Assembly: GCA_964016885.1 (NCBI GenBank)
Contig: OZ024742.1
Location: 14,899,007 to 14,963,006, forward strand
DNA length: 64,000 nucleotides
Reading direction: 5' to 3'
DNA from: Eledone cirrhosa
Taxonomy: Eukaryota > Mollusca > Cephalopoda > Octopoda > Eledonidae
Below, one piece after another: positions 30,376 to 41,400 of the stretch; the stretch's first letter is position 1, and every line of letters starts with the position of its first letter. The notes below the pieces were generated by a model. That model was not told where the DNA came from. It saw only the letters and a list, made by a program, of their open reading frames with translations, and did not search any database. The position numbers and the translations under genes were made by a program.

Positions 30376-31380
30376 TGTATGAACGCAGAGTGCAAAATGA
30401 ATTCTGTAAATTGGATGAGATATTTTCATTTACTTCAAAGGAAACCTATTCTTAATAATATCCCTTTTTTTTTAAACGAATGTATATCCAAAAATAAGGT
30501 ATAAAAATGTTCAGACCAATGTGACGGAGCTACATAGTTTTGTAGTGCATCTGAGCACTGTACACAATAATTTTCATTATTATTATTAAAGCTGACCCGG
30601 AAATATAAACATTACATGTAACTGTTCCTATGCAATCGTAGATTTCGTTTGATTTATTATATAAAGTTGTTTATAAAGATTTGTAAAAGATAGACAAAGT
30701 CAGAAGGTAAGAGCTGAAAAAATATCCTTCAGAATTTATGTTAATCTTTACTGAACATTAAATTATAACTTAATTAATTAAGTACTCACCAGGCGACGTG
30801 GACCTAATTATAGAACGGAAATATAAAACCGTAACTTGAATTACAACAGTAAATAAATATCTTTTCAAATACCTAGCTACGGCAATATCATATAATCAAT
30901 TAAAATACTTTTGATAGGCCCATTTTAAGAGAGAATAAACTTCATATCTTCAATTGAAAAGTTAAAATGTTAAAAAGTTTGTTGAATTCAGGGAAAAAAA
31001 TGTTTAAATAAGAAATATATTTATCGGAGACAAACACCAGTTGCACCGGGTTAATTTAATCTCTACTTAATCACCTCATCAAATTGTACTCACATTATTT
31101 CAACTTTTATCATTTTATAATTTATTTCACGTTTAATAGATTTATCTATGTAAAAGCTAAAAGTGGTCAAACCTCTGGCTGAACTTTCATCTCTTGAAAT
31201 CCGTTGTTTATTAGGATTGCTCACATGTCTAAATACCAAAGATGTCACGAAATGTTTCTTTCCAAACATTGTTCCTATATCAACAAGATATTTTTATAAA
31301 ATTTGGGTGAGTCGAATTAACAAATTTAAACATATTTTGTTTGAGTGCATTGATTTTTGACTTGGTTCCTGTTATTCGCA
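30376..31380. other. 5' flank of WDPCP
   Basis: About 1 kb of AT-rich sequence without a recognised repeat. It presumably holds the WDPCP promoter and 5' UTR. A donor-like 'gggtgagt' at 31304-31311 could belong to a 5'-UTR intron, but no acceptor was established before the ATG. Confidence 0.45.
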
Positions 31381-33561
31381 ATGACTGGTTGCGTTGCTGA
31401 AATATTCCTTTGGTCTCTAGGAGGCAATGTTTACATTCCTGATAACATCACTGGTTGCCATGTATACCACGATAAAGATGAAAAACTTTCCAGAGAAGAA
31501 CATCCATATTGGCAGGAAAAACAAACATATACGGAAAATCGCGAGATTACTTGGACCCTCCGTAACAAAAGACCCGAGAAACTTAGAGATACTTTGAGAG
31601 AAGCGGAGATTTTGTTAAGTCAGTATAAATGCATAAAAGCACATTGGAAAAATAATATCGTCCTTCAGATTATCTTAAGCAACGGCTATGTAATAACCTA
31701 TCTCGTTAAGCAAAATGTTGCTGATATCGAAAAAGTGCTCATCGATAAATCACTTATCGGGAAATTGAGTGGAGAATTTATTTCCGATGCTCTTCTAACC
31801 AACAGATTTATCATTTTATCTTATCCGAATATCGCTAAATTGGATTATATTTATTTTCAAAAAAGAAGCAGCGAGAGAGATGTGGGGAAGAAAATAGAAA
31901 AGATTTCAGCTTTTGATCCTAAATTTTGTAATTTTCAAATTCCCGGACCTTCGACAAGGCGGGTAAATAGACATTTATCATACTGCTCTGATAGAAACTT
32001 TCTCTTGGTTTGGTGTTCTATCAATCCCAAGGATGGTTGTCCGTGGTCACCGCTAGTCAGTGATTGTGAACAAGCAAACTTGGTGCTGTTATCAATAAAT
32101 GGACCCCGACTAGAAGTTATTTCTTATGTTAAAACTGAATATAACCTTCTGAATGCTACTTTCAGTAGAAACAAAGCTCAACAAATAATCACTGTAGAGC
32201 TTGTTTCAAGTCGGTCAGAGGAAACAACTGTTGAAACAGGAAAATATGAAATCTTACTAAGTAAGTTACAGCAGAGTCAATCCATATCCATGGATCTTCC
32301 CAGTCTCTTCACCTGTCTTAGTGTACATCCTTCAACAAATAGACTTCTGATTGGTTGTCAAGATGGAACTTTAGTAATGTTTGATGAAGTTTTTATGACA
32401 ATGAACTCCACACAAGCCAACATACTGCCAGTAAGTATAAAATGGCACCCAAATGGTGCTGTTGCGTTTGTTGCAAGTTCCTCTGGGAATATTCAATTAT
32501 TTGATCTTGCACTCAATCACCTCAACTTTCAGTTGCTTGGTGCCCAGTTTTCTTCAGAAAAAGTATTAAAAACAGATATGTTTTTTAAAAAAACTGTTTT
32601 CTTTCAAGATATGCAATGGAATGACTGCATCAATGATACTGAATCTTCAAAAAATTCTCAATATCTTCTATTTATATTCAATAAAGGCCCCCTGGCTGTT
32701 CTGCAGTTATATTTTGGTCTTATGAGTCAAGAGGGTTTGTCTGTGCTTGAACTGATCAAAGAATATATAAAACACCAACAACTTAATGAAGCTACAAGCC
32801 TACTATGTTCTTTACATTGGGAAAATGATGGTCCAAGTTGTTATGCCGGTATTTCAGCTATTGCTAATCACCTTTTGCGAATGTCACTCAATGCAGAAAG
32901 AGAAAGCTATTTGGAGAAAACTTTAGGAATGTTTTATTCTCCAGTGAAAACATCAATTGCTAATATATTAGAATATCGCGATCCAATCTGTAGACTTGCA
33001 CGACGATTTTTTCATTTACTTCTCAGATATTCTCGTTTTGAAAAAGCTTTTTTACTTGCTGTTGATATTGGGAGTGAAGATCTGTTCATGGACCTGCATT
33101 ACACTGCTTTAGATCACAATGAAATATCATTAGCAGAAGTTTCGAAAAAGAAGGCAGAAGAGATTCAAGATCTGTGTGTGCATTCTTCAGAAGAAGAGAG
33201 CTCTGAGTCAGAATATAATTCTGATTACTATGACACTACTTTGCATAAATATCCAAATAACTCTAACGTTATTGATAAAGTGATGGCTCATAGAAAAATT
33301 AATAAGTCTCCTAGTCTACATGAACAAGGTTCAACTCGTATCCCAAAATTAAGGTTAGGACAACAGACTGAATATATCGACAAGAGATTAACTGTTGAAG
33401 ATCATTTCCATTCTACACCTTCTCATCACAGCTCTGATAATTATCATGATGCAATTGGTAAAGAATTGGTTAATGAATTAATTCAAGACTACACAGATGC
33501 TTTACTGGACAAACCTACAAACGATGTAGATGGCAATAGTCATGTTTTTACATATTTATAA
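31381..33561 (+). CDS. WDPCP: WD repeat-containing planar cell polarity effector (Fritz homologue), intronless
   Basis: WDPCP/Fritz is a cytoplasmic effector of planar cell polarity that also acts in ciliogenesis. The 726-residue frame matches the vertebrate protein (about 746) from end to end. The N-terminus has EIFLWSL at 7-13 and RNKRPEKLRDTLREAE at 61-76. A SLIGKLSGEFISDALLTNRF segment follows, then IPGPSTR. WD-like propeller pieces LIGCQDGTLVMF and WHPNGAV lie near 330-370. The helical C-terminal part includes RRFFHLLLRYSRFEKAFLLA (from ~541) and DLFMDLHY. The last ~130 residues are acidic, serine-rich and poorly conserved, as in the family. ATG 31381 is preferred over the upstream in-frame TTG at 31357 because it aligns with the family start. 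The vertebrate gene has many introns; here there is none. A SINE-A lies ~110 bases after the stop. Confidence 0.93.
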   Translation: MTGCVAEIFLWSLGGNVYIPDNITGCHVYHDKDEKLSREEHPYWQEKQTYTENREITWTLRNKRPEKLRDTLREAEILLSQYKCIKAHWKNNIVLQIILSNGYVITYLVKQNVADIEKVLIDKSLIGKLSGEFISDALLTNRFIILSYPNIAKLDYIYFQKRSSERDVGKKIEKISAFDPKFCNFQIPGPSTRRVNRHLSYCSDRNFLLVWCSINPKDGCPWSPLVSDCEQANLVLLSINGPRLEVISYVKTEYNLLNATFSRNKAQQIITVELVSSRSEETTVETGKYEILLSKLQQSQSISMDLPSLFTCLSVHPSTNRLLIGCQDGTLVMFDEVFMTMNSTQANILPVSIKWHPNGAVAFVASSSGNIQLFDLALNHLNFQLLGAQFSSEKVLKTDMFFKKTVFFQDMQWNDCINDTESSKNSQYLLFIFNKGPLAVLQLYFGLMSQEGLSVLELIKEYIKHQQLNEATSLLCSLHWENDGPSCYAGISAIANHLLRMSLNAERESYLEKTLGMFYSPVKTSIANILEYRDPICRLARRFFHLLLRYSRFEKAFLLAVDIGSEDLFMDLHYTALDHNEISLAEVSKKKAEEIQDLCVHSSEEESSESEYNSDYYDTTLHKYPNNSNVIDKVMAHRKINKSPSLHEQGSTRIPKLRLGQQTEYIDKRLTVEDHFHSTPSHHSSDNYHDAIGKELVNELIQDYTDALLDKPTNDVDGNSHVFTYL

Positions 33562-33669
33562 TTATTTAACAATAATCAAAATAACTAAAAATACCTTACA
33601 CCAACAAGGGAACTTCTATAAGGCTGCAAGCCCTGCTAGAGATAGCTGTCAAATTCCCTCAGATTACAC

Positions 33670-33985
33670 ACTCATCATCATTTTTCATCATTTCATTTTT
33701 ACGTCTGCTTGCAAGGGTGGGACGGGAACTGATTCTGGCTTTATTTCTACAGCTGGATGCCCTTCCTAACACCAACCTCATTTAAAGTGAGTGCTGGGTG
33801 CTTTTTTGCTATGGCACCTCCACGACCACTTTGCAGTGGAATGATAGGGACCCCAGCTGAGTAAACTGGAGCAATGTGAAATAAAGTGTTTTGCTCAGGG
33901 AAACAACACACCCGGTCTGAGAATTGAACTCACAACCTTTTGATTGCAAGGCCAATGCTCTAACAACTAAGCCATGTGCCTCCAT
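33670..33985 (-). mobile_element. SINE-A, downstream of WDPCP
   Basis: Minus-strand copy with a complete head ('ggaggcacatggcttagttg', 'gttgtgagttcaattctcag') and LINE-alpha-like end ('cttgcaagcagacgtaaaaa', slightly shortened). A ~20-base deletion removes 'ccctatcatctcatttctac'. It may lie in the WDPCP 3' UTR, in opposite orientation. Confidence 0.88.
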
Positions 33986-34372
33986 CACTACTGTATTAAA
34001 AATGAAAGGACATGAGGTAATGTAGTCATAAATATACAAAAAGATGGGATGTCTTTAGCCCTAGGTCTGCTCAATTAGAGCTAACATGTGGTTAAACAAC
34101 AGCTACTGAAATACTAATGTACAGTAAATACAGATAAACAAGTGTTAATGTTCTCTCTCTTTCACTGCCCCCGTCTCTCGCTCTCCCCATCTCTCACTAT
34201 TATAAACATTTAGTAAGACCCTTTAGTGTAAATCCTGTCCGAGATTGAATACTTGTTTCTTAATCTCAAAATTTAACACTGTCAACATCACCAAAACAAT
34301 GCTTTCTTGTGAAACGCTGCTCCTTCAAAACAAATAGTTTGATTTGGGTTTCTTGAAACTATTCCCATTCTT
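33986..34372. other. Unrecognised spacer
   Basis: A CT-rich stretch at 34153-34200; otherwise nothing recognised. Confidence 0.35.
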
Positions 34373-34596
34373 TAACCCTTTATCATTTATATTACTGTAC
34401 ATTTGCTATTATATTTTCATGGTAAAGGACCTTACATAATTATTTCACATAATATTAAATCTATGAAATTTTGATATAATTTATTTTGGAAACAATACCT
34501 TCACATCAGTTGAGCGGTCGGTTACAGCCAGTTTGAACAGAAAGAGGTGAGAGAATTCTGGCCAGATATGGCTGGTTTAAATGCTAAAGAGTTAAA
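34373..34596. mobile_element. piggyBac-type MITE, copy 2
   Basis: Begins 'ttaaccctttatcatttata' and ends 'aaatgctaaagagttaa'. The internal blocks 'attttcatggtaaagg', 'cagccagtttgaacagaaag' and 'gagagaattctggccagata' are shared with 14657-14897. It is about 224 bases with TTAA at both ends. Confidence 0.75.
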
Positions 34597-37130
34597 GGAT
34601 TGGCAGCATCTTTTCCTGGTGTTTTGATGACATTTTGGAGAAGGAAAAACTATTTTAAGAGTGAAATTCATTAGACTAAATTATTTATATTTAAATAAAA
34701 CCAGAACTACTACATCATCATCAGTTTAACGTCCATGTTTCCACGCTGGCATGGGTTCAGGTGTCTATACAAGCAAACACAGAAACCCTCTCAACCATCC
34801 CTCCTTTGATTCAGTGTAATATCAAGATATGATAGCACTGGGCTGGTAATTTCTTTATCCCCCCCCCCCCCCCCCCCCCAAGCAAAACAATAAAACTGTT
34901 AATAATATTCTTAGAAAAGTTGCCATAATTTTGATTAGTAACATTTTCTACTCATGAACTTTGTTCTCGATGTTTCATTTCCATGTTAACATGTCATCCA
35001 GAGATTTTTTACATTTTGAAAATGTAAAATATATTTTTTCTTTGTTTCACCGCCTGACTGAAAAAGGTTGTGATCTTAATGTATTTTATTAAATAAATAT
35101 ACTTGCTAGATACTTTTTTAATCATAATTGTTATTTGTTTAATTATTTTTCATTCCTATCAAAATTTTCAATGTTTCTTTTAATTCTCTAGAGGTTTCAA
35201 ACTACACTAATAATAATCAGTCATGAATTTGTGAGTTTTATATTGAATAGTAATAATATTCGCTTGCAAGCAAACAGCCTCATTACGCTATATGTTTTAG
35301 ACGACCATTGCCATCCTTTTGTTCTAGCAGTAAGGATCTGTAGCAAGCTACTTTCCTTTGGTGCATTGATACCCTTTCCGTACGTGATTTGGCTAAGTTA
35401 AGCCAATTGTTACCCATGCGCACGGATATGTATTTTCCACTTCCGCCCAAATGGAGAATTTCCCGCTTTTAATAAATTTGATCTCTTGCAGCTTGACCTT
35501 GCTAAGGTAAACAACCATTTAACCACGGCCTGGCTTCTCACTTCAGCCAGTAGACCGTGTCTTCTCTGGACTCTTAATTAGTTCATTTCATTTGTTTGGC
35601 ATGCCTTTCCAGCTTAATTCAACTCTTAACCCTGTTAATAAATTATGTAAAAACATGCTAAACTCTTGTGATGCTATTTACCACTGCCATTGCTTTTAAA
35701 TGTGATATGGAAATATTCCTGGACAGCTGCTTGAGATGAAGTGTGATAAGTTTTTCTTAAGGTCATTCGACTCTGGTTCCACAGAAGAGAAGGATCACTT
35801 TGAGTAGCTCAAGCAAGTAGCGAGATGTAGCACTTCAGCCCTCTCAGCCAGGGCCTGGCAGCAATCCTTTCATTAGCCTTTCCAACCACACGCAGTCATC
35901 TGCCTTTTCATATAGCCAATACAGCTTCCTTGCCACTACGACCTTACTACTACCTCTGCTAGTACGTACTGTCTGGCTACAGTTTGTCACTTTATAATTG
36001 AGCATAGTATATTAAAGAAAGATTCTCCAGCACAACAGAGAGGTATTATTGAACACTGTATTTGTGAGTGCTACCATCAGACTATATTTATGATTCAAAG
36101 TAACCATATTCTTTTTCCCTTTTTGCTGAACTGAAGTAAAGTTATATATCTAACCAGAATTATTGGTATTTGTCGTGTTTATCACCTCTTTAACAACAAC
36201 CAAACGCTTTGCTTCAGTTTTGTAATAAAAAGAAGTATTATGTAAAATGTAATAATTAAAAAAACAAACAAACAGTTGTCGCAGAAAGAAAGTTCCCAAA
36301 TTGAAATGTGATGATAATTCTAAGTCATCGATTCTGTGTTTGAAATCAGGTCCAAGTTGATTAAGGTATTGAGCTGTTGGGATTTATAAAATACTTTTTT
36401 TTTATTTGTTTCCTTTGTAAATCATATTCATTACATAAATTGCGTTTATATATGTAGGGGTTAAAAAGGGAACTGATCAACAAAAAGGGACAGAATTGCT
36501 TTTTAGTAAACTTTAAAATGTTCTAAGGACAGCTTTTTTAATCATTTCTCCAGCAGTGCAAAGACTCAACTATGAGGAAGGAGCCCCGCAAGGCTGTTGC
36601 AGCGGGTGTCGCTGGCCATTGACCGCGGGGCATGGCTACGTCCTAGCTCTAGAGCTCATCACTCTCCCATTCTTCTGTAACTCTAGAGTTCTTGCCCTTC
36701 CCTTCATTTGTCATTTTTAAATCTCTGTAGTGTTGTTATTCAAAATAGATTTGTTTATGTTTTTTTTTTTATTATTTATAAAACGTTGGCATGTATATAT
36801 AAAGTATTGATATAAATTCGTTGTTAATTCACTTTTGATTTCAATGTATCTATCGAAAAAAGACTTACTCTCGGGTCCCAAATAATAACGGAATGGGTTG
36901 AAAAATCGGTAATTGTTCCAGGTTGTCTCCGTTGATATACACCTCCGCCTGAACTAGTTGTTAAATTTACATATTAAGATTCCATCCAATCCTATATATA
37001 TAAATGTATCAGGATACAACCAGTTTTAAACTAGATAGACCATTACTCAACATAGTACTCGATACTTGGGATAGTAGAGTATTATATATATATATGTGTG
37101 TGTGTCTGTGTGTATATATATATATATATA
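34597..37130. other. Mostly unrecognised region; SINE-C stub, poly-C, possible solo LTR
   Basis: 34713-34756 ('atcatcatcagtttaacgtc', 'cacgctggcatgggttcagg') is a minus-strand LINE-beta/SINE-C terminus. 34860-34879 is a C tract. 35290-36200 is less AT-rich, has no open frame and could be a solo LTR or other old repeat, but no terminal repeat or second copy was found. 36540-36680 is GC-rich, without a supported frame. 37084-37127 is a TA/TG tract. Confidence 0.4.
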
Positions 37131-37421
37131 CGTCACTAACAGTGACGTCCCAGACAAGGCACCTGCTTCTGGACCAGGGGCACAGGGTAAGGCCGTCAGG
37201 TCTTAAACACGGATATATATATATAATTGTTTCTACTTTTGGCACAAGGCCAGCAATTATTCCAGTACATTACTGGTGCTTTATTTTATCGACCCCGTAA
37301 GGATGAAAGGCAAAGTTAACCTCGGCGGGATTTGAACCCAGATCATAAAGGGCCCTAACTCTTTGCTGCAAAGCATGGTGTCAGACCCTCTATCGATACT
37401 GCCAGTTCACCATTAGGATAT
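37131..37421 (-). repeat. U1 end fused to SINE-B; inverted copy of 41199-41490
   Basis: 37131-37208 is the complement of the U1 segment at 41410-41490 ('gacaaggcacctgcttctgg', 'ggtaaggccgtcaggtctta'). A TA tract and a minus-strand SINE-B (37226-37421) follow. The same three-part arrangement occurs inverted at 41199-41490 with only about seven differences over 290 bases. Confidence 0.88.
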
Positions 37422-37423
37422 GC

Positions 37424-37467
37424 AAGCAGGGAAACGCGGACGTAAAATGATGATGATGATGATGATG
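37424..37467 (+). mobile_element. LINE-alpha 3'-terminal stub
   Basis: 'gcaagcagggaaacgcggac' and 'gtaaaatg' followed by (ATG)n, about 45 bases in all. It is either an extremely truncated insertion or the tail of a SINE-A. Confidence 0.75.
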
Positions 37468-37532
37468 ATATATATATATATATATAGAATAAGTAAAAGC
37501 GATGTAGTTTCAGATGTTCAAGTCCTTTAATA

Positions 37533-37724
37533 ATAATTGTTTCTACTTTAGGCACAAGGCAATTACCCAGTGCATTACTGGTACTTTATTTTATCGACTC
37601 CGTAAGGATGAAAGGCAAAGTAAACCTTGGTGGGATTTGAACTCAGACCGTAAAGGGATGTAACTATGCTGGAAAACATGGCGTCCGACTCTCTACCGAT
37701 TCCGTCAATCCACATGACAACACT
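37533..37724 (-). mobile_element. SINE-B
   Basis: Minus strand, from 'aataattgtttctactttag' to 'gattccgtcaatccac'. It lacks ~10 bases ('cagcaatt') in the tail. Confidence 0.9.
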
Positions 37725-37744
37725 GGCCACACTGTTCTGTGTGC

Positions 37745-38636
37745 GAGTGTCGTGACATCATAAGTATATATATATAAATGTATATATATGTATGTATATA
37801 TATGTATATATATATATATGTAATATAAGTATGTACACGTACATACATATATGTATGCAGACGTACAGTAGTATGTATATATATGTACATACATGCACAC
37901 ATATATATAGCTATCGTCAGCAAAGTATACCTTGTTCAGTGAATCCATACGTACATATATATATGTGTGCATGTATGTATATATATATACATACTACTGT
38001 GCGTCTGTATACATATACGTATGTACGTGTACATACTTATATTTAAGTAACAGCCGTATTAAGAGTGGGAAATGAAATTTCTTTTCATTTTTTCCGTTTA
38101 TCGTTTTCGGTGCACCTGGTCGATTAACCCACTCGATATGCAAATTGGGCTACTCAGCCGTTAATATGCATAAGGAAAATATATACGTTCAACAATCTGG
38201 CAGGAAGGTATACGTTGCTGACGATAGCTAATAAGCTTGAAACTAGTACAGCGTTCCTTTGTCAGTGTTGAACAAACGAGCAACGGTGGTTGCTAGATAC
38301 TACGGCTTAATACGGGATGTTTATTTACAAACACACCGAGCATTATAATAAATGTTCGGTGAATCCATATATACATATATATATGTGTGCATGTATGTAT
38401 ATATATATACATACTACTGTACGTATGTATACATATATGTATGTACGTGTACATACTTATATTTAAGTAATAGCCGTACTAAGAGCGGGAAATGAAATTT
38501 CATTTCATTTTTTCCGTTTATATATATGTATATTTATGTATATTATATATATATAAATGAAAAGTATAGAAATTATTGTAGCGAGAAATATATATATATA
38601 TATGTATGTATATATATGTATATATATGTATATATA

Positions 38637-38679
<43 letters not shown>

Positions 38680-38690
38680 CATCATCATCA
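37745..38690. repeat. TA/TATG-rich composite repeat with direct and inverted ~165-bp copies
   Basis: 37939-38100 and 38352-38520 are direct copies ('cagtgaatccata', 'tacatactactgt.cgt', 'acgtgtacatacttatattt', 'ggaaatgaaattt..ttcattttttccgttta'). 37812-37908 is an inverted copy of the TATG part. The unique core at 38100-38340 includes 'ggtgcacctggtcgattaac' and 'gttgctgacgatagctaata', the latter also inverted at 37910. This looks like an unclassified mobile element with repeated ends; there is no open frame. Confidence 0.6.
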
Positions 38691-38691
38691 T

Positions 38692-41022
38692 CATCATCAT
38701 CGTTTAATGTCCATCTTCCACGCTTGCATGGGTTTGGACGGGAGTTTTCCCAATTGAGGCAAGATTTGTTGTCCTGCTCGTATAGGACTGTCTGGCAGAC
38801 TTTCTACGGCTGGATGCCCTTCCTAACACCAACCACGTTTACAGTGTGGACTGGGAGGTTTTTACCGTGTTACCTACACGGCAACATTACAGCGTGGACT
38901 GTGTGTTTTTTTGTCGTGACACCTACACGACCTCATTTGTTTCGGACTGGATGTTGTGGTACCAACATAACTTCACATTTAAGGGGATGGTGTGGATGGG
39001 GTGGGGGTAGTGGGACGGGGGTGTATTTTGTTAGAGGTGCCTACTGACTGTAGGTTTCGCTTTGTACTTAGGCAAGGCGGGTCTTCTGTATCACTGTGTA
39101 GCGCCAAAGTTCTCGGTCCATTGACATTGTCTTGGAGAGGTGTAAGTGTGTGAGGTCGGAATTTATCAAGTCGTCCCAGGTTTTTCTAGGTCTGCCTACT
39201 CCGTGGCTACCGTCTATTTTTATCGCCCTGTACTTTTTTATACAGCTGTCGTCTTTCATGCGCATCACGTGACCGTACCTACGTAGTCTTCTCTCGAGTA
39301 AACAACATCTGATCCCTCTTATTCCTAATTTCTCCCTTAGTTCGTTTATGCTTTGCCGTTCACGTATATTACTATTACACATCCAGCGGAGCATGCAAGC
39401 TTCGTTTCTCTCCAGTCTGCGTATATCCTCTGCACACAATGCCCAGGTCTCACTGCCATGTAACATTGCTGTTCGTATGCAGGCATCATACAGCTTGCCT
39501 TTCATTTTTAGAGAGAACCCTTTAGCGGCCAATAGTGGTATAAGCTCTCTGAACTTTTACCATCCCGTTCTGACTCTAGCTACTGTACTTTCAGAGCACC
39601 CTCCCTTCACTGCTGACTTTGTCACCCAGGTAACGGAAGGTGTCCACTATTTCTATAAAACCATCTGTGCAATGGAATGAGCTAGTATTCTGTGGGCATT
39701 TGCTGCTACTTATTGCACCAGAGCACCGGCCACATATAAAATCTATATTCTTAGTTAGCTTACCTGTGATCCCACTACATCTTTTATGCACCCATACTTT
39801 GCATTTGGGACATAAAATGGAGTTTCTGCCTACTCCTTTCCTACACACTGAGCATGGCCATTTCCCAGATGGGACCAGTGCCCTATTCTCCTTCCTACAT
39901 ATTAGGACTTTAGTCTTAGACAAGTTAACTTTAAGGCCTTTTGATTCTAGGCCATGCTTCTATGTTTGGAATTTCTTCTCTAGCTCAGCCATTGATTCGG
40001 CTATGAGCGTTAGATCATATGCGTATAGAAGTTCCCATGGGCAGCCGGTCTTGAACTCCTCCGTTATAGCTTGGAGGGCGATAATAAATAGGAGGGGGTT
40101 AAGGACGGAGCCCTGATGAACACCAACTTTTACGCGAAAATCTTCACTATGTTCGTTGTTAATTCTAACCTTGCTCACTGTTTCTTTATACATGGCTTGT
40201 ATAGCACTCACAAGCCATTCATCTACACCTAGTTTTCTAAGAGCCCACCAGATAATGGAGTGGGGGACTCTGTCAAAAGCTTTCTCCAGGTCTACAGAAG
40301 CTAAGTAGAGGGGTTTACTTTTAGCTAGATACTTCTCCTGTAGTTGTCGTACAATGAAAAGAGCAACTGTGGTACTTTTACCTGACACAAACCCGAACTG
40401 CATTTGATCTAGATTAATTCGCTGTCTGATTAGTTGCGCTATTACTTTTTCTGTGACCTTCATGACCTGGTCAATTAATTTAATGCCTCTATAGTTTCCC
40501 CTATCTAGAGCATCTCCTTTACCCTTGTAGCAGTTAATGATGATGCTGCTACGCCAGTCCTTCGGAATGGCCCCATTCTGTATGACTTGGTTTACTATCC
40601 GTGTGACCATAGTGTGTCCCACCGTTCCAGATGCTTTCAGCATTTCCGCAACTATTCCCGAAAGCCCATATCTTTGATTGCCTTACTTATTATACTACCT
40701 TCGACTAACACTGCTGGTCCCTCTATTGGTTCGATGTGGGGGAGACTGTCTTTCTCCCATTTATTCTCCTCATTTAGTAGCCTTTCGTAGTGACACTTCC
40801 AAGCTACCTTCTTATCAGCGTCAGTGATGGCAAGTACGCCATCATCATTAAGGACACACTTCTCCCCGACAATATCACGGTTTTCCTTGACACATTACCT
40901 AGCAATCTTGAACACCTCACGTTTTTGGTCCTCGCGTTGTAGAACATGCTTGAACTTTCTTTCCTCTGCTTCCCTCCTTGCGAAATACACTTGTCTCCTA
41001 CCTTCCCTCCTGGCCACTTGAT
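38692..41022 (-). mobile_element. LINE-beta copy 3, longest copy
   Basis: From (CAT)n at ~38682-38701 through the 3' UTR (to ~39066) and coding region to a 5' truncation at about 41022. Upstream of RT it includes a segment ('cgaaatacacttgtctccta') equal to the VYLARREAE-type region of LINE-alpha. The next bases are TATATATC and another LINE-beta stub. Confidence 0.9.
39068..40990 (-). pseudogene. LINE-beta ORF2, RT through C-terminus, broken
   Basis: Coding order on the minus strand: IVNQVIQNGAIPKDWRS, NYRGIKLIDQVMKV, FGFVSGKSTTVALF, SVDLEKAFDRVPHS (motif A), HQGSVLNPLLF (motif B) and LLYAYDLTLIAES. In the last, the catalytic YADD is changed to YAYD. A TGG-to-TAG nonsense change ends the first frame at 39960. 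The PHD finger follows (CSVCRKG, CPKC, H..C, ICGRC), then a +1 shift near 39600, then the HGSETW tail to 39068. A further shift lies near 40645-40660, 5' of RT. Loss of the first catalytic aspartate means this copy could not have been active even with the frame restored. Confidence 0.88.
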
Positions 41023-41026
41023 ATAT

Positions 41027-41077
41027 CATCATCATCATCATCATCATCAGGTTTAGCGTCCGTGTTCATATATATAC

Positions 41078-41148
<71 letters not shown>

Positions 41149-41158
41149 TATGTATATG

Positions 41159-41195
<37 letters not shown>

Positions 41196-41198
41196 TAT
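41027..41198. repeat. LINE-beta/SINE-C stub and (TA)n
   Basis: (CAT)n and 'caggtttagcgtccgtgttc' at 41027-41066 (minus-strand terminus), then TA repeats with CATATA interruptions to 41200. Confidence 0.9.
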
Positions 41199-41400
41199 AT
41201 ATCCTAATGGTGAACTGGCAGTATCGATAGAGGGTCTGACACCATGCTTTGCAGCAAAGAGTTAGGGCCCTTTATGATCTGGGTTCAAATCCCGCCGAGG
41301 TTAACTTTGCTTTTCATCCTTACGGGGTCGATAAAATGAAGCACCAGTAACGTACTGGGATAATTGCTGGCCTTGTTCCAAAAGTAGAAACAATTATATA
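41199..41400 (+). mobile_element. SINE-B attached to U1
   Basis: Plus-strand SINE-B with head 'ggtgaactggcagtatcgat' and tail 'ccttgttccaaaagtagaaa', then a TA tract and U1. Its counterpart is 37226-37421. Confidence 0.9.

Noticed and set aside
31357..31380. Upstream TTG start for WDPCP giving eight extra residues
   Set aside because: ATG at 31381 matches the family N-terminus (EIFLWSL follows at the expected distance); non-ATG initiation is not needed.
35290..36200. Solo LTR
   Set aside because: Composition is suggestive, but no TG...CA ends, target duplication or second copy could be identified, so it is left as unrecognised.
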